Assembly (NCBI GenBank): GCA_018266795.1
Contig: JAFDZV010000012.1
Coordinates: 62,001-126,000 of the forward strand
DNA length: 64,000 nucleotides
From: Bacteroidota bacterium
GTDB taxonomy: Bacteria; Bacteroidota; Ignavibacteria; OLB7
Direction: 5' to 3'
Program-made: the position numbers and the translations under genes
Part shown: piece after piece, positions 43,245 to 51,858 of the stretch
How positions within the stretch are numbered: position 1 is the first letter of the stretch
Layout of the letters: every line of letters starts with the position of its first letter
The notes under the pieces: model-generated
What the model saw: the letters and a program-made list of their open reading frames with translations, nothing else
What the model was told of the DNA's origin: nothing
Database searches by the model: none

Positions 43245-44834
43245 ATGACACGATTACTTGCCACGATCTGCATAATGCTTGCGATCGCGATGTCGAGTAC
43301 TTCGGCGCAGTTCCCGGTGTTCGAGGCGAGAGAGTCCATCGCCAGCAGCGTGGAATATTACGCTACCAATTTCGGCACGTTCGGACTGAACGCTGCAACC
43401 AACCAGTCCGGCTTCGTATATCCGCGCGGCAGCGGCAGGCAGTACATCTTCGGTGCCGGTCTGTGGTTCGGATGCAAGAAGATGGTGCAGGGAGCGCTCC
43501 AACCGGCGGTGTTCGTAACGTACAATCCCAACTCCGGAGCCAGTTGGGCATACCCGGGCGAGAGCGACAGCTCTTCGCCAACAACGCAGCTCTTCAACTC
43601 GGTGGAATACGATCACCAGACCGGCGCCTACAACGGAGTACGCACACCGGCAATGGTTGAACACTGGCCGCTCTGGCTGTTGCCGGGTATGAAGCCCGGT
43701 CCGCTCAGCGAGGGGACCTACGAGCCTGTGGAGGCGGACCGCTCTGCGAACGGCAACAAGTACTACTCCGGCCCGGCATTCATGCCCGGTGTGGACGAGC
43801 AGTTCGTGGCGCGTTTTCACGACGGCAATCTCTCGCGATACGAGATGGGACCGAAGGAGACGGCCGGCATCTTTCCAATCGGACTGCAGATGCAGCAGAA
43901 CATCTACAGTTGGTCCACCGGGCCGTTCCAGTCCACCGTGGTGCTTCAGTACAGGATCGAGAACGTCTCCGGCACGACGCTCTACGACTGCGTGGCCTCC
44001 GGCATCGAGGACATCGACATCGGCAACCCCGCCAACGATCAGTGCCGCTTCTATTCGGAGCACCCGGAGTTGCGGACGGGATATTGCTGGAGCGATCCGA
44101 AGGACTCCATGGGCAGAGGATCCGGTGCGGTTGCGGTAACATTGATCGAGGCGCCGATGACCGATGCCAAGGGCTTCGTGGACAACAGCCGGCGCGCGGA
44201 GTTCATGCTCAAGGGGCGCGTTTCAACGTACAGGTCGTACGGTGTGACGGAGGATCCCGTGAACTCCGTGGAACGGTATGCATTCATGACCTCCGGCAAG
44301 CTGGATGGCGACAAGGGGCCGATGGACGTACGGAACTGCATCAGCGGCCAGAGCTTCAGCATGCATCCCGGCGATGTGGCATACTTCACGGTTGCCTATA
44401 CCGTTGTGGGTCACGTTCCGGAGATGGGCAAGGCCGGGCATGGCGGAATCACCGTTCCGGCTTCCGGCGGAGCAACGGAGTTGGAAGGGATACTCACCCC
44501 GTTGATGCAGGCGTACTTCGGCACGGGGGGGTTCGAGAACGTTGCCGCCGTCCCGGTCACCGGCACCACACGGGCCAACGGAACGCTCACGGCGCTTCCC
44601 AACCCGGCCACGTCGAACCTGACGCTTCGCTTCGCGATCGATGAGCCATCCGAGGTCAGCATCGATCTCGTGAACACACTCGGCGCAACGGTGCTGACGA
44701 AGTCGCTCGGCATGATGTCCGCAACGGAGCATGAGGAACGGCTGGATTGTTCCACGCTGCCGGCCGGGCTGTATCTGGCAACGATACGCTACGCCGGCGG
44801 GCGCGTCACGACGCAGTGCGTGATAGCGCACTGA
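43245..44834 (+). CDS. T9SS-secreted protein, family C copy 2
   Basis: A 529-residue paralogue of the upstream gene. Signal peptide MTRLLATICIMLAIAMSSTSAQ, then the same blocks: YYATNFGTFGLNAATNQSG, YPRGSGRQYIFGAGLWFG, YNPNSGASWAYPGE, HWPLWLLPGMKPGPLSEGTY, MPGVDEQFVARFHDGNLSRY, MQQNIYSWS, and DIDIGNPANDQCRFYSEHPE. It ends with a T9SS type A-like domain (LTALPNPATSNLTLRFAIDE, DCSTLPAGLYLATIRYAGG). GGAGGAATT before the ATG is a good ribosome-binding site. Two cysteines near CVASGIEDIDIGN and QCRF might pair. Its function is unknown. Confidence 0.82.
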   Translation: MTRLLATICIMLAIAMSSTSAQFPVFEARESIASSVEYYATNFGTFGLNAATNQSGFVYPRGSGRQYIFGAGLWFGCKKMVQGALQPAVFVTYNPNSGASWAYPGESDSSSPTTQLFNSVEYDHQTGAYNGVRTPAMVEHWPLWLLPGMKPGPLSEGTYEPVEADRSANGNKYYSGPAFMPGVDEQFVARFHDGNLSRYEMGPKETAGIFPIGLQMQQNIYSWSTGPFQSTVVLQYRIENVSGTTLYDCVASGIEDIDIGNPANDQCRFYSEHPELRTGYCWSDPKDSMGRGSGAVAVTLIEAPMTDAKGFVDNSRRAEFMLKGRVSTYRSYGVTEDPVNSVERYAFMTSGKLDGDKGPMDVRNCISGQSFSMHPGDVAYFTVAYTVVGHVPEMGKAGHGGITVPASGGATELEGILTPLMQAYFGTGGFENVAAVPVTGTTRANGTLTALPNPATSNLTLRFAIDEPSEVSIDLVNTLGATVLTKSLGMMSATEHEERLDCSTLPAGLYLATIRYAGGRVTTQCVIAH

Positions 44835-44861
44835 TTGTTGACGCCTGTGTCCATATCAGGA

Positions 44862-44893
44862 AGCCCCGCACCGGTGAACGGTGCGGGGCTTTG
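44862..44893 (+). terminator. Rho-independent terminator after family C copy 2
   Basis: AGCCCCGCACC (44862-44872) pairs perfectly with GGTGCGGGGCT (44880-44890) over a seven-base loop, followed by TTGTATATT. It is a strong stem about 28 bases after the stop. Confidence 0.8.
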
Positions 44894-45305
44894 TATATTC
44901 GCCGTGGAACAAAATCTTCGCCGATGGGTTTCCACAGCCAGGTACTCGCGCGAGCCGCGATGCCGGGCATTGGGCGAGCGGCCTCTCTTCCGCTCCACGG
45001 TGGCGATCCGGGCTTCTCCGACGCGGCCGGAACGTTTCGGCAAGCATGCGGTACGCCGAAGGGGCCGGACCGATCCGCACCCGATGCATCCACCCGCAGG
45101 AATCCGCCCTGCGTGGCGAGAGCTTCAATCAACCACATACCATAAGGGCTGAACCGGCCGAAGGTTGGCTCTCGATCGGCAAGTGGCGAACGAAACCGGC
45201 CCTGCCGAGCCTGATTCGAAAAAAAAAGTTTGCGGCGCTGTCCCATTATCTGCGGAAGAATTGTCCAGTACGACAGGCCCAAAGCCTCTTACCAAAGAAC
45301 GATTC
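44894..45305. other. Intergenic region before the copper-protein leader
   Basis: Short frames are present on both strands but lack recognisable content. An A-tract (GAAAAAAAAAG near 45218-45230) followed by AT-richer sequence suggests that the promoter of the copper-protein operon lies in the right part. I see no box pair I would defend. Confidence 0.4.
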
Positions 45306-45363
45306 ATATGCCGCCGGTGAGCCCCCATTCCATCACGGCACAACGCATTGTGGTGCGGCATAT
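45306..45363 (+). promoter_or_regulatory. Nested hairpin in the leader of the copper-protein gene
   Basis: ATATGCCGC (45306-45314) and GCGGCATAT (45355-45363) form a perfect 9-bp outer stem. Inside it CACAA-CGCA-TTGTG makes a second perfect hairpin. The structure ends about 40 bases before ATG 45402, so it could act in the mRNA leader or as a protein-binding dyad. No known riboswitch is recognised. Confidence 0.4.
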
Positions 45364-45401
45364 CCACTCGGGTTAAGTTATCCAGCCATTTTCGGGGTTA
45401 T

Positions 45402-46403
45402 ATGATGAAAACGCTACGAGCCACAGTGAACATTGCCCTTGCAGCGGGACTGCTGGCGGCAGGTGTTCTAGCCGGTTGCAAGTCGGATAACAATCCGACA
45501 ACAAACGTAGATCCTTCGGCCGACGTAACGCTGGCCGCACCTCCTGCCGGACAGGGCATTCAGGTGGTGCTCGGCCCGTTCACTGTTCCGGCTGGTACGG
45601 AAGTGCAGAGGAACTTCTATCAGAAGCTTCCCACCACTGAGGACATCTACGTGAACAAGATTGAATTCAAGTTCAATCCGGGAAGTCATCATTTCAACGT
45701 GTTCAAGAGCGACTCCGTGAACCTCAAGGATACGATCATCGACAGCTTCAGCGCGCTGCAGTGGGAGAACTGGGACATGGTAGGCGCTTCGCAGCGAAGC
45801 GACTACGTATGGCAGCTTCCTCCGGGCGTGGCGATCAAGCTGAGCGCCGGCGAGCAGATGGACTTCCAGACGCACTATGTGAACGCGGGAACACAGAGCA
45901 CCCCCTCGGGCCGCGGCAAGGCGATCGTCAACTTCTGGACGATCGACAAGAGCCAGGTGACCAATACGGTTGGCGCGATCTTCTCGAACAACAAGACGCT
46001 CGACATCCAGCCGCACACCTCCGCCACGTATTGCAAGGTGGTGAAGACGGTCGATCACGACGTGATGCTGCTCCTGATGACCGGCCACTTCCACAGCCGT
46101 GGCAAGACGTTCACGGTTGGCCACTGGGATGGCAAGAAGCTGAAGGATACGATCTACAACAGCGCGAACTGGAGCGATCCTCCCATTGTGCAGTATGCAA
46201 CGCCGTTGCTGCTGCGCGCGAACGACAGCATCGCCTACATCACGACCTTCGAGAACAACACCGATACGGAGATCAAGTTCGGTCCGCATGTGGAGGTCGA
46301 GGAGCACGCGAATCTCTTCACGTTCTATTATCCGGGTCCGGCAGGCAGCAAGGCGATCTACGACTTCACGGGCGGCTTCCTGATGGAATCGCACCCGATC
46401 TAA
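45402..46403 (+). CDS. Lipoprotein resembling copper type II ascorbate-dependent monooxygenases
   Basis: A 333-residue lipoprotein (lipobox LAGC, Cys26) with the metal-ligand pattern of the peptidylglycine alpha-hydroxylating monooxygenase (PHM) fold. GSHHFNVFK at 95-103 gives the paired His of the first copper site, FQTHYVNAG (H158) its third ligand. MTGHFHSRGKTFTV (H229, H231) matches the H-x-H of the second copper site. The methionine ligand of that site cannot be assigned by eye. PHM-type enzymes hydroxylate C-H bonds using copper, oxygen and a reductant; the bacterial members are little studied. It is first in a probable operon with an outer-membrane barrel (16 bases on) and a haem lipoprotein. 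It may act at the cell surface or in the periplasm. The start is ATG 45402 or 45405. Confidence 0.72.
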   Translation: MMKTLRATVNIALAAGLLAAGVLAGCKSDNNPTTNVDPSADVTLAAPPAGQGIQVVLGPFTVPAGTEVQRNFYQKLPTTEDIYVNKIEFKFNPGSHHFNVFKSDSVNLKDTIIDSFSALQWENWDMVGASQRSDYVWQLPPGVAIKLSAGEQMDFQTHYVNAGTQSTPSGRGKAIVNFWTIDKSQVTNTVGAIFSNNKTLDIQPHTSATYCKVVKTVDHDVMLLLMTGHFHSRGKTFTVGHWDGKKLKDTIYNSANWSDPPIVQYATPLLLRANDSIAYITTFENNTDTEIKFGPHVEVEEHANLFTFYYPGPAGSKAIYDFTGGFLMESHPI

Positions 46404-46418
46404 TACCGGACGCAACAA

Positions 46419-47345
46419 ATGAATCTCGTGCATATGACGCAACGTCACGGGAGGCTGATGGCTCTCGTGACGTTGCTTGTTGTTAGCCTCACATATCATG
46501 CCCATGCCGGCGGAGCCTGGGTGGATTCGCTCGGACGTGGAAGCATTCGCCTGGGCTACGACTGGAAGCTGCAGCCCGGCGCATTGCGCTACGATACGCA
46601 CGGTGACCTGTATCGCTCGCTTTTCAACATGACGCACGACTACCGCTTCCTGTATGCAGGGGGCGAGGTAGGGCTGGGCTGGAGGCTGGAGGCATCATTC
46701 CTGGTTACCTACCTGTGGGCCAGGGAGATCGTGGACAGCACGGCGGAGGATCCGTCGCGGATCTATCATGGCCCAAGCGACATGTGGCTGGGGTTGAAAT
46801 ACCAGATAGTGGACGGTGATTATCCGATTGCCGTTGGCGCCACCGTGCGCCTCCCAAATCTGTATGAAGCGAACAGTACGCTCAACGGGCAACTCCTGAC
46901 GGAGATTACCGGACTGCTGGGGCACGATTACGAGGCGAGCGTCTATGCATCGCACTCGTTCAATTCGAGCCTCTATGCATCCGCCTCTCTGGGAGGCCGA
47001 ATCCGGGACGGTGCCTCGGCGAATCAGGTTCTGTACGGTGCGGACGCCGGCTACACGATACCGATTCTCGGCGATCGAATCTCGGTGCGCGCCGGGTTCG
47101 ACGGTGTTGCAAGCGTTGGAGAACCGCGGCCTTCAACCGCGAAGGACCGCTTCCCCGGCCTCTCGCTGGAACGTGACAATCACTTTTTCGACTTCAACGA
47201 CGCCAGCTACTTTCGCCCGCAGCTCGGCATGTCCATACGAGTGCTTCCCACGCTCGAGATCAATGGAGGCTTTGCCTACATTCTCTGGGCTCACAGCAGC
47301 GTTCTCTATCAGGACTTCCTTCTCCAAGTAGGCTACTCGTTCTAA
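46419..47345 (+). CDS. Outer-membrane beta-barrel protein, unknown family
   Basis: A 308-residue exported protein. A signal peptide (ALVTLLVVSLTYHAHAG) precedes alternating amphipathic strands throughout (IRLGYDWKLQPGALRYDTHG, LEASFLVTYLWAREIV, YASASLGGRIRDGAS, SIRVLPTLEINGGFAYILW). The C-terminal residue is Phe (LLQVGYSF), the usual signature of outer-membrane barrels. It may correspond to the porin-like proteins often paired with c-type cytochromes. It starts 16 bases after the copper-type gene and the CX4CH lipoprotein follows 7 bases after its stop, so one operon is likely. Confidence 0.75.
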   Translation: MNLVHMTQRHGRLMALVTLLVVSLTYHAHAGGAWVDSLGRGSIRLGYDWKLQPGALRYDTHGDLYRSLFNMTHDYRFLYAGGEVGLGWRLEASFLVTYLWAREIVDSTAEDPSRIYHGPSDMWLGLKYQIVDGDYPIAVGATVRLPNLYEANSTLNGQLLTEITGLLGHDYEASVYASHSFNSSLYASASLGGRIRDGASANQVLYGADAGYTIPILGDRISVRAGFDGVASVGEPRPSTAKDRFPGLSLERDNHFFDFNDASYFRPQLGMSIRVLPTLEINGGFAYILWAHSSVLYQDFLLQVGYSF

Positions 47346-47351
47346 CACCAG

Positions 47352-47795
47352 ATGAGAGTAATCAGATGCGCGGCGATCACTGCCGCAATACCGATGGCGC
47401 TTGCCTTGGTGATTGCATGCACCGGGTGCAGCAGCTCGACAAACCCCGGCGTCACCGTTGAACCCAAGTTCTCCAGCATCCAGGCGAACATCTTCAACCT
47501 CAACTGTACAACAGCGTCGTGCCACGGTGCGCTGGGCAATCGTGGCGGCATGATTCTCGAGGGCTCCGTTGCCTACAACAACCTCGTTGGCGTGGTGCCG
47601 GAGAACGACTCCGCGAAGGCCCGGCACCTTCTCCGCGTCTTTCCGGGAAAGCCGGACAGCAGCTTCATCATCTACAAGCTTACCGGTCCGCGCTCCGGTG
47701 AGGGGGATCCGATGCCGAAAACCGGCACCAGCCTGGACCCGCAGCAGATCGAGGCGATCCGCACTTGGATTGCAAACGGTGCAAAGAACGATTAG
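47352..47795 (+). CDS. c-type cytochrome-like lipoprotein with CX4CH motif
   Basis: A 147-residue protein. The signal peptide ends VIACTGCSSS, a lipobox, so it is lipid-anchored. IFNLNCTTASCHGALG holds C52-x4-C57-H58, a haem-attachment motif with four rather than two residues between the cysteines; such CX4CH sites occur in some multihaem and envelope cytochromes. A C-terminal segment DPMPKTGTSLDPQQIEAIRT ends in a tail resembling small mono-haem domains, with Met in PMPK as a possible axial ligand. It probably serves as an electron donor for the copper protein upstream. That partnership is inference from gene order. Confidence 0.75.
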   Translation: MRVIRCAAITAAIPMALALVIACTGCSSSTNPGVTVEPKFSSIQANIFNLNCTTASCHGALGNRGGMILEGSVAYNNLVGVVPENDSAKARHLLRVFPGKPDSSFIIYKLTGPRSGEGDPMPKTGTSLDPQQIEAIRTWIANGAKND

Positions 47796-47818
47796 GCAGC
47801 TGGCCATTTGTCTGTGAT

Positions 47819-47853
47819 CCGTAGTCGGCAACAATCGATGCGGCCGACTACGG
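47819..47853 (+). terminator. Hairpin after the copper/haem operon
   Basis: CCGTAGTCGGC (47819-47829) and GCCGACTACGG (47843-47853) form a perfect 11-bp stem about 23 bases after the cytochrome stop. No T-tract follows (ATTACC), so it may stabilise the 3' end or act with Rho. Confidence 0.6.
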
Positions 47854-48139
47854 ATTACCATCAACCGGTTACCGATTCCACCATCATCGCATTGCGACGT
47901 TTCCCGGCCGCGACGGTCATACTTCATCCACAGTGATCCCGCCATTGCTGCGCCAGCCGCACACCGATCCGTGGTTCGTCAACAGGTTCCGGAAGTTCCC
48001 GGCACGTGCCGTTGCAAGGCCCGTGGGCACCGATACGCATCCGGCCTCGAGGAGAGAACCATCGGGTTTCGCAGGGCACCTCCCTGCACCCGGCATTCAG
48101 AACGTCCGGCAATGGCAACGACCGTAACCGGCCAGGACA
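47854..48139. other. Intergenic region before the porin-like gene
   Basis: Nearly 300 bases with no supported gene. GGCCAGGACA just before ATG 48140 is a weak ribosome-binding site. No promoter boxes are clear. Confidence 0.35.
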
Positions 48140-48937
48140 ATGACCAACACCCACTCCCTCTTCGCGGCCGGCCTGCTTGCCGCCGCAGTCATGTGTTGCA
48201 TCGGCGCTCGGCGTGCAACGGCTCAACTGGCTCCGAGCATGATCGGCGATCGGCCGGGGCAGGTGGAATCCATGACGACGCCGGAAACGATCCAGTTGGA
48301 GAGCGGCGTCTCGTACGAATCGAGGCGCAGCGCCGTGCCGGTGAAGCAGTGCGATCGTTCATGGGTAGCCGGCACACTTCTCCGCAGCGGGATGTTGAAT
48401 GAAGCGGAACTTCGGATCGGCTTCGAGTACGCCAGCGAGGCTTCCCGGATCAGCTCCGAGATCAACAGGGATCACGGCCTGCGCAATCTCTCCATCGGAA
48501 CGAAGGTTCGGCTGCTCGACACCACAGCCGGTGCACCTGCGCTCTATCTCTTCGCCAACGCACACATGCCCTTCGGTCAGGATGATTATCGTCCCGACGC
48601 AATCATACCCGGCATGCGACTGCAGATGGATTGCCCGTTCTTCAACGAGGCTGCAATGCTTTCGTGCAGCCTGGGCGGCGAGTGGCGCGTCGGCTCCTAC
48701 GACATGATCTCCGGCTATACCACAACGCTCGCCGTTCCGCTCGCATCCGGATTCTCGATGTTCGGTGACATCTCCGGACAGTTTACACTGGACGATTCTC
48801 CCGTCCACGTCTGCGACCTGGGCGTGGCATACGCCGTGCGCGAGTTCCTGGTGCTGGATTTCGCCGGCGGCATCGGCCTTACGCCAAACGCATCGGACTA
48901 CTTCTTCAGCGGCGGCATCTGCTGCCACCTGCCGTAG
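48140..48937 (+). CDS. Porin/transporter-like outer-membrane protein
   Basis: A 265-residue exported protein with a signal peptide ending RRATAQ. The mature protein is a series of amphipathic beta strands: TIQLESGVSYESRRSAVPVK, NEAELRIGFEYASEASR, ISSEINRDHGLRNLSIGTKV, LYLFANAHMPFGQDDYRPDA and VLDFAGGIGLTPNASDYFF. The order and the GTKVRLLD/HMPFG elements recall the phenol-degradation meta-pathway-like porin family (PF13557-type), whose members are of uncertain substrate. The C-terminus is unusual (ICCHLP, with two cysteines) rather than aromatic. It follows the haem lipoprotein by about 345 bases. Confidence 0.6.
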   Translation: MTNTHSLFAAGLLAAAVMCCIGARRATAQLAPSMIGDRPGQVESMTTPETIQLESGVSYESRRSAVPVKQCDRSWVAGTLLRSGMLNEAELRIGFEYASEASRISSEINRDHGLRNLSIGTKVRLLDTTAGAPALYLFANAHMPFGQDDYRPDAIIPGMRLQMDCPFFNEAAMLSCSLGGEWRVGSYDMISGYTTTLAVPLASGFSMFGDISGQFTLDDSPVHVCDLGVAYAVREFLVLDFAGGIGLTPNASDYFFSGGICCHLP

Positions 48938-49221
48938 CAACACCGGAACTACCGCAGATCTCTCATTCATGTCGCGGCACATGCCATGCAGTCCGCCAGG
49001 CGTGCCGTGGTTGCCACACACGAGGTAGGCCCGTATGCCGACGGCACGCGCGCGCAGGCACAGCCGCGGATCGGATCACCAGCCAGGCAACAACCCACAG
49101 GCCGGCGCGCACTGCGCTCGACCGATCGCGGATCAACTGCATCGACCAGCCCGGCCCGCCGGAATTCATCATCCTTCGAAAAAAATTCTCCGCTCACACC
49201 GCCGCTGCGACAAATCCACTG
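48938..49221. other. Intergenic region upstream of the operator cluster
   Basis: These 284 bases contain no supported gene. A short A-rich run (GAAAAAAATTC at 49179-49189) precedes the dyads and may be a promoter upstream element. Confidence 0.35.
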
Positions 49222-49267
49222 GACAATTGTCTTATTCGGACTAAGTCTCAGATCTGGACCTAGTCCA
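49222..49267 (+). promoter_or_regulatory. Operator cluster upstream of the TonB-dependent receptor
   Basis: Three dyads lie close together: GACAATTGTC (49222-49231, a perfect palindrome), GGACTAAGTC (49238-49247) and TGGACCTAGTCCA (49255-49267, arms TGGAC/GTCCA). The last two share GGAC-TA-GTC. Placed about 150-200 bases before a siderophore receptor start, they are good candidates for a metal-responsive repressor (Fur- or DtxR-family); neither family's exact consensus is matched. Confidence 0.45.
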
Positions 49268-49418
49268 AATAGATACTCGCTCGATCTGCGACAACCGGCG
49301 TCCGCGCGCGGCGAATCAGGCCGCCGGACAGGCTGTTCACGCACATCCGGATCGGACGGTGCGGAGGCACCCCCATGCCGTTGCGGAACGCCGGCGAGCG
49401 ACATCGAACTCTTCAGGC

Positions 49419-51779
49419 ATGCACTCCAATCCCAATTCAACGTCCCGTATGAGAAACTATCTCCCGAGTGTACTCCGCACGCACATGCCGCTGATCGCAG
49501 CGTTGTTCGTGACGGCGCTCCCTGCAACGGCGCAGACCGGCCGCATCGCGGGGCTTGTACGCAATGCCGAGACCGGCGAAGTGCTGGGCAACGTCTCGGT
49601 TGCCGTTCGTGGAACCACGATCGGTGCGAAGTCCCTCAGCAACGGCTCGCTCAACATCGCGAACGTCCCCACCGGCAGGCAGCACCTCGTAGCCACCGGC
49701 ATCGGCTTTCAAGCGGCGGAGCGTGACGTGACGGTAACCGACGGCGGCACGACAGGCGTCACGTTCGACATGATACCGCGCGACATCGAGTTCGGCGGCG
49801 TCACCGTATCCTCGCCCCGCGACCGAAGCTATGTCTCGATCCTTACCAGCGCGGGCACGAAGACTTCCACGCCTTTGCGCGACATCCCCGCATCCATTCA
49901 GGTGATACCGGAACTGGTATTGAAAGATCAGGGAGCAGCGTCGGTGGACCAGACCATCCGCAACGTAAGCGGCATCGTGCAGAGCAGCCAGAGCAACTAC
50001 GGATTCTTCAACAACTACACCGTGCGCGGCCTTCGCCAGCGTTTTCTGCGCGACGGCGTGCCTGACGGCCCTACAACGAACGGCTACGCACGCTCGCTCA
50101 CGGACGTGGATCACATTGAAGTGCTGAAGGGTCCCGGCTCCGCGCTGTACGGAAGCAGCGAGCCGGGTGGCTCCATCAACCTGGTAAGCAAACCGGTATA
50201 CGAAGCCCCCACACTGGTCGTATCGCAATCCGCCGGAAGCTTCAACTCGCTGCGGACAGCCCTGGATGCAGGCGGAGCGATTGTTCCCGGCACGCTCCGT
50301 TCCCGCGTCAGCGCGGACTACAGCACGAAGGAGGGCTATCGCGGGATCGGCAACACTACATTCGAGGTGCTCCCAATGCTCGTCTACAGCCCGTCGGACA
50401 ACCACACGCTTACGCTGAACATCGATTATCGGAAGGTGGATCAGGAGGCCGATCCCTACGGCACGCCCTTCCGCGGCACGCAGCTGCTGGACGTATCGCC
50501 GGAGTTCGACTATCACACACCGTTCGCAACTACCACGCAGAAGATGGTGCGCGGTTCGCTTGCCCATCTGTGGCGCGTGGGCGAGCCTGCAACGGTGCGG
50601 ACCTATCTCACCTTCATGAAGCGCGATCTGTATCTGCTGCGCAACTCCGGCGGCGCGATCGCGCCCAACAGCGACACCATGAGCGCTCGCGCGCTGCGCG
50701 AACAGACGGACAACGTCACGGACCTGCTTGCACAGATCGAGCCGATCTTCAAGACACGAACCGGGAGCATGGATCACACGATTCTCACCGGCATGGAGTA
50801 CTCGCGAAGCAGGATTCTCACACATCGCCAGACTGCCGCACTCCCATCCATCCTGAACGTGTTCGCGCCGGTAGCACGTGAGACATCGCGCGACAGCCTC
50901 ACCTTCAAGGTGGACAACGACCGCGACATCACGCTGAATCAGCTCGGCATCTATGCACAGGACCAGATCGCGATCAGCAGCCAGTTCAAGGTTCGCGGAG
51001 GAATGCGGTACGATATCTACGGTGCCAACGATATCCATCACACCGATACGCTCGGCAACAACCGGACCGATGAAAAGCTGAGCGGGCAGATCGGGCTGGT
51101 GTTCCAGCCCCTGACGGAGCTTTCGTTGTACGGCGGCGCCGCTCACGGGAGCCTTTCCACGGTCTCGACGGAGAGCGCACGCATTTCGGAGCCGGAGCAG
51201 TCCACGCAGTATGAACTGGGGAGCAGGACATCGTTGCTCGATGGTCTGGTGCAGTTGAACATCGCGGCGTTCTTCGTGACGCGCGAGCACTTCAACGTCA
51301 CGGTCGGCACGGAACAGATTCCGGTTGGAAAGCAGCGGACGCAGGGGATCGAGGTCGACATGAGCGGACAGCCGACGGAGTCGTGGGGGATAACCGGGAA
51401 CCTTGCCTACTACGATGCGAAGATCACGAACAACCCGGCCGATACCGGCGCAGTCGGCAAACGGCCGATCGGCGTGCCGGAGACATCCGGATCGCTCTGG
51501 AGCACCTATGCGTTCAAATCCGGATTCGCCGAGGGATTCGGTTTCGGCGCCGGCCTCACATATCGTGATGCGATGTATCTGGACGCCCACAACACACGCA
51601 GCATCGATGCCTATGTCACGCTGGATGGTACGCTGTTCTACCGTACCAGGCTGGTTGAGCTGCAGATCAACCTGACGAACATCGGCAACATGGTCTATTA
51701 CCGGAACGGCGTCAACTCCGGCGCGCTCCCCGGCGATCCGCGCAGTATCCAGGGGAGCATCCGGCTGAACCTCTGGTAA
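49419..51779 (+). CDS. TonB-dependent siderophore receptor
   Basis: A 786-residue outer-membrane receptor that imports ferric siderophores or similar complexes using TonB energy. After a signal peptide (LIAALFVTALPATAQ) an N-terminal carboxypeptidase-regulatory-like domain follows (GRIAGLVRNAETGEVLGNVS). The plug (about 140-260) has TPLRDIPASIQVIPELVLKD, YGFFNNYTVRGL and the family block VDHIEVLKGPGSALYGSSEP with GGSINLVSKP. The remaining 520 residues are a 22-strand-type barrel, ending SIRLNLW with a C-terminal aromatic. ATG 49419 and 49449 are both possible starts; neither has a clear Shine-Dalgarno sequence. The PepSY protein downstream and dyads upstream support an iron-acquisition role. 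Confidence 0.93.
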   Translation: MHSNPNSTSRMRNYLPSVLRTHMPLIAALFVTALPATAQTGRIAGLVRNAETGEVLGNVSVAVRGTTIGAKSLSNGSLNIANVPTGRQHLVATGIGFQAAERDVTVTDGGTTGVTFDMIPRDIEFGGVTVSSPRDRSYVSILTSAGTKTSTPLRDIPASIQVIPELVLKDQGAASVDQTIRNVSGIVQSSQSNYGFFNNYTVRGLRQRFLRDGVPDGPTTNGYARSLTDVDHIEVLKGPGSALYGSSEPGGSINLVSKPVYEAPTLVVSQSAGSFNSLRTALDAGGAIVPGTLRSRVSADYSTKEGYRGIGNTTFEVLPMLVYSPSDNHTLTLNIDYRKVDQEADPYGTPFRGTQLLDVSPEFDYHTPFATTTQKMVRGSLAHLWRVGEPATVRTYLTFMKRDLYLLRNSGGAIAPNSDTMSARALREQTDNVTDLLAQIEPIFKTRTGSMDHTILTGMEYSRSRILTHRQTAALPSILNVFAPVARETSRDSLTFKVDNDRDITLNQLGIYAQDQIAISSQFKVRGGMRYDIYGANDIHHTDTLGNNRTDEKLSGQIGLVFQPLTELSLYGGAAHGSLSTVSTESARISEPEQSTQYELGSRTSLLDGLVQLNIAAFFVTREHFNVTVGTEQIPVGKQRTQGIEVDMSGQPTESWGITGNLAYYDAKITNNPADTGAVGKRPIGVPETSGSLWSTYAFKSGFAEGFGFGAGLTYRDAMYLDAHNTRSIDAYVTLDGTLFYRTRLVELQINLTNIGNMVYYRNGVNSGALPGDPRSIQGSIRLNLW

Positions 51780-51793
51780 CAGACCGGCCGTTT

Positions 51794-51858
51794 CCTCTCC
51801 CGGCACCCGGGCTGCATGCGTCCTTCGGGGAGGGGGGCCATGCAGCGCCCGGGAGAGG
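51794..51858 (+). terminator. Long inverted repeat after the receptor gene
   Basis: CCTCTCCCGG...GCTGCATG (51794-51818) and CATGCAGC-GCCCGGGAGAGG (51839-51858) pair over about 18 bases, with a short bulge in the left arm. It starts 15 bases after the receptor stop. No T-tract follows. A terminator or mRNA-stability hairpin is likely; an element end is less likely. Confidence 0.45.

Noticed and set aside
46419-47945. Minus-strand open frames opposite the outer-membrane barrel and haem lipoprotein genes
   Set aside because: The plus-strand genes have signal peptides, haem or barrel features and operon spacing; the minus frames have none.
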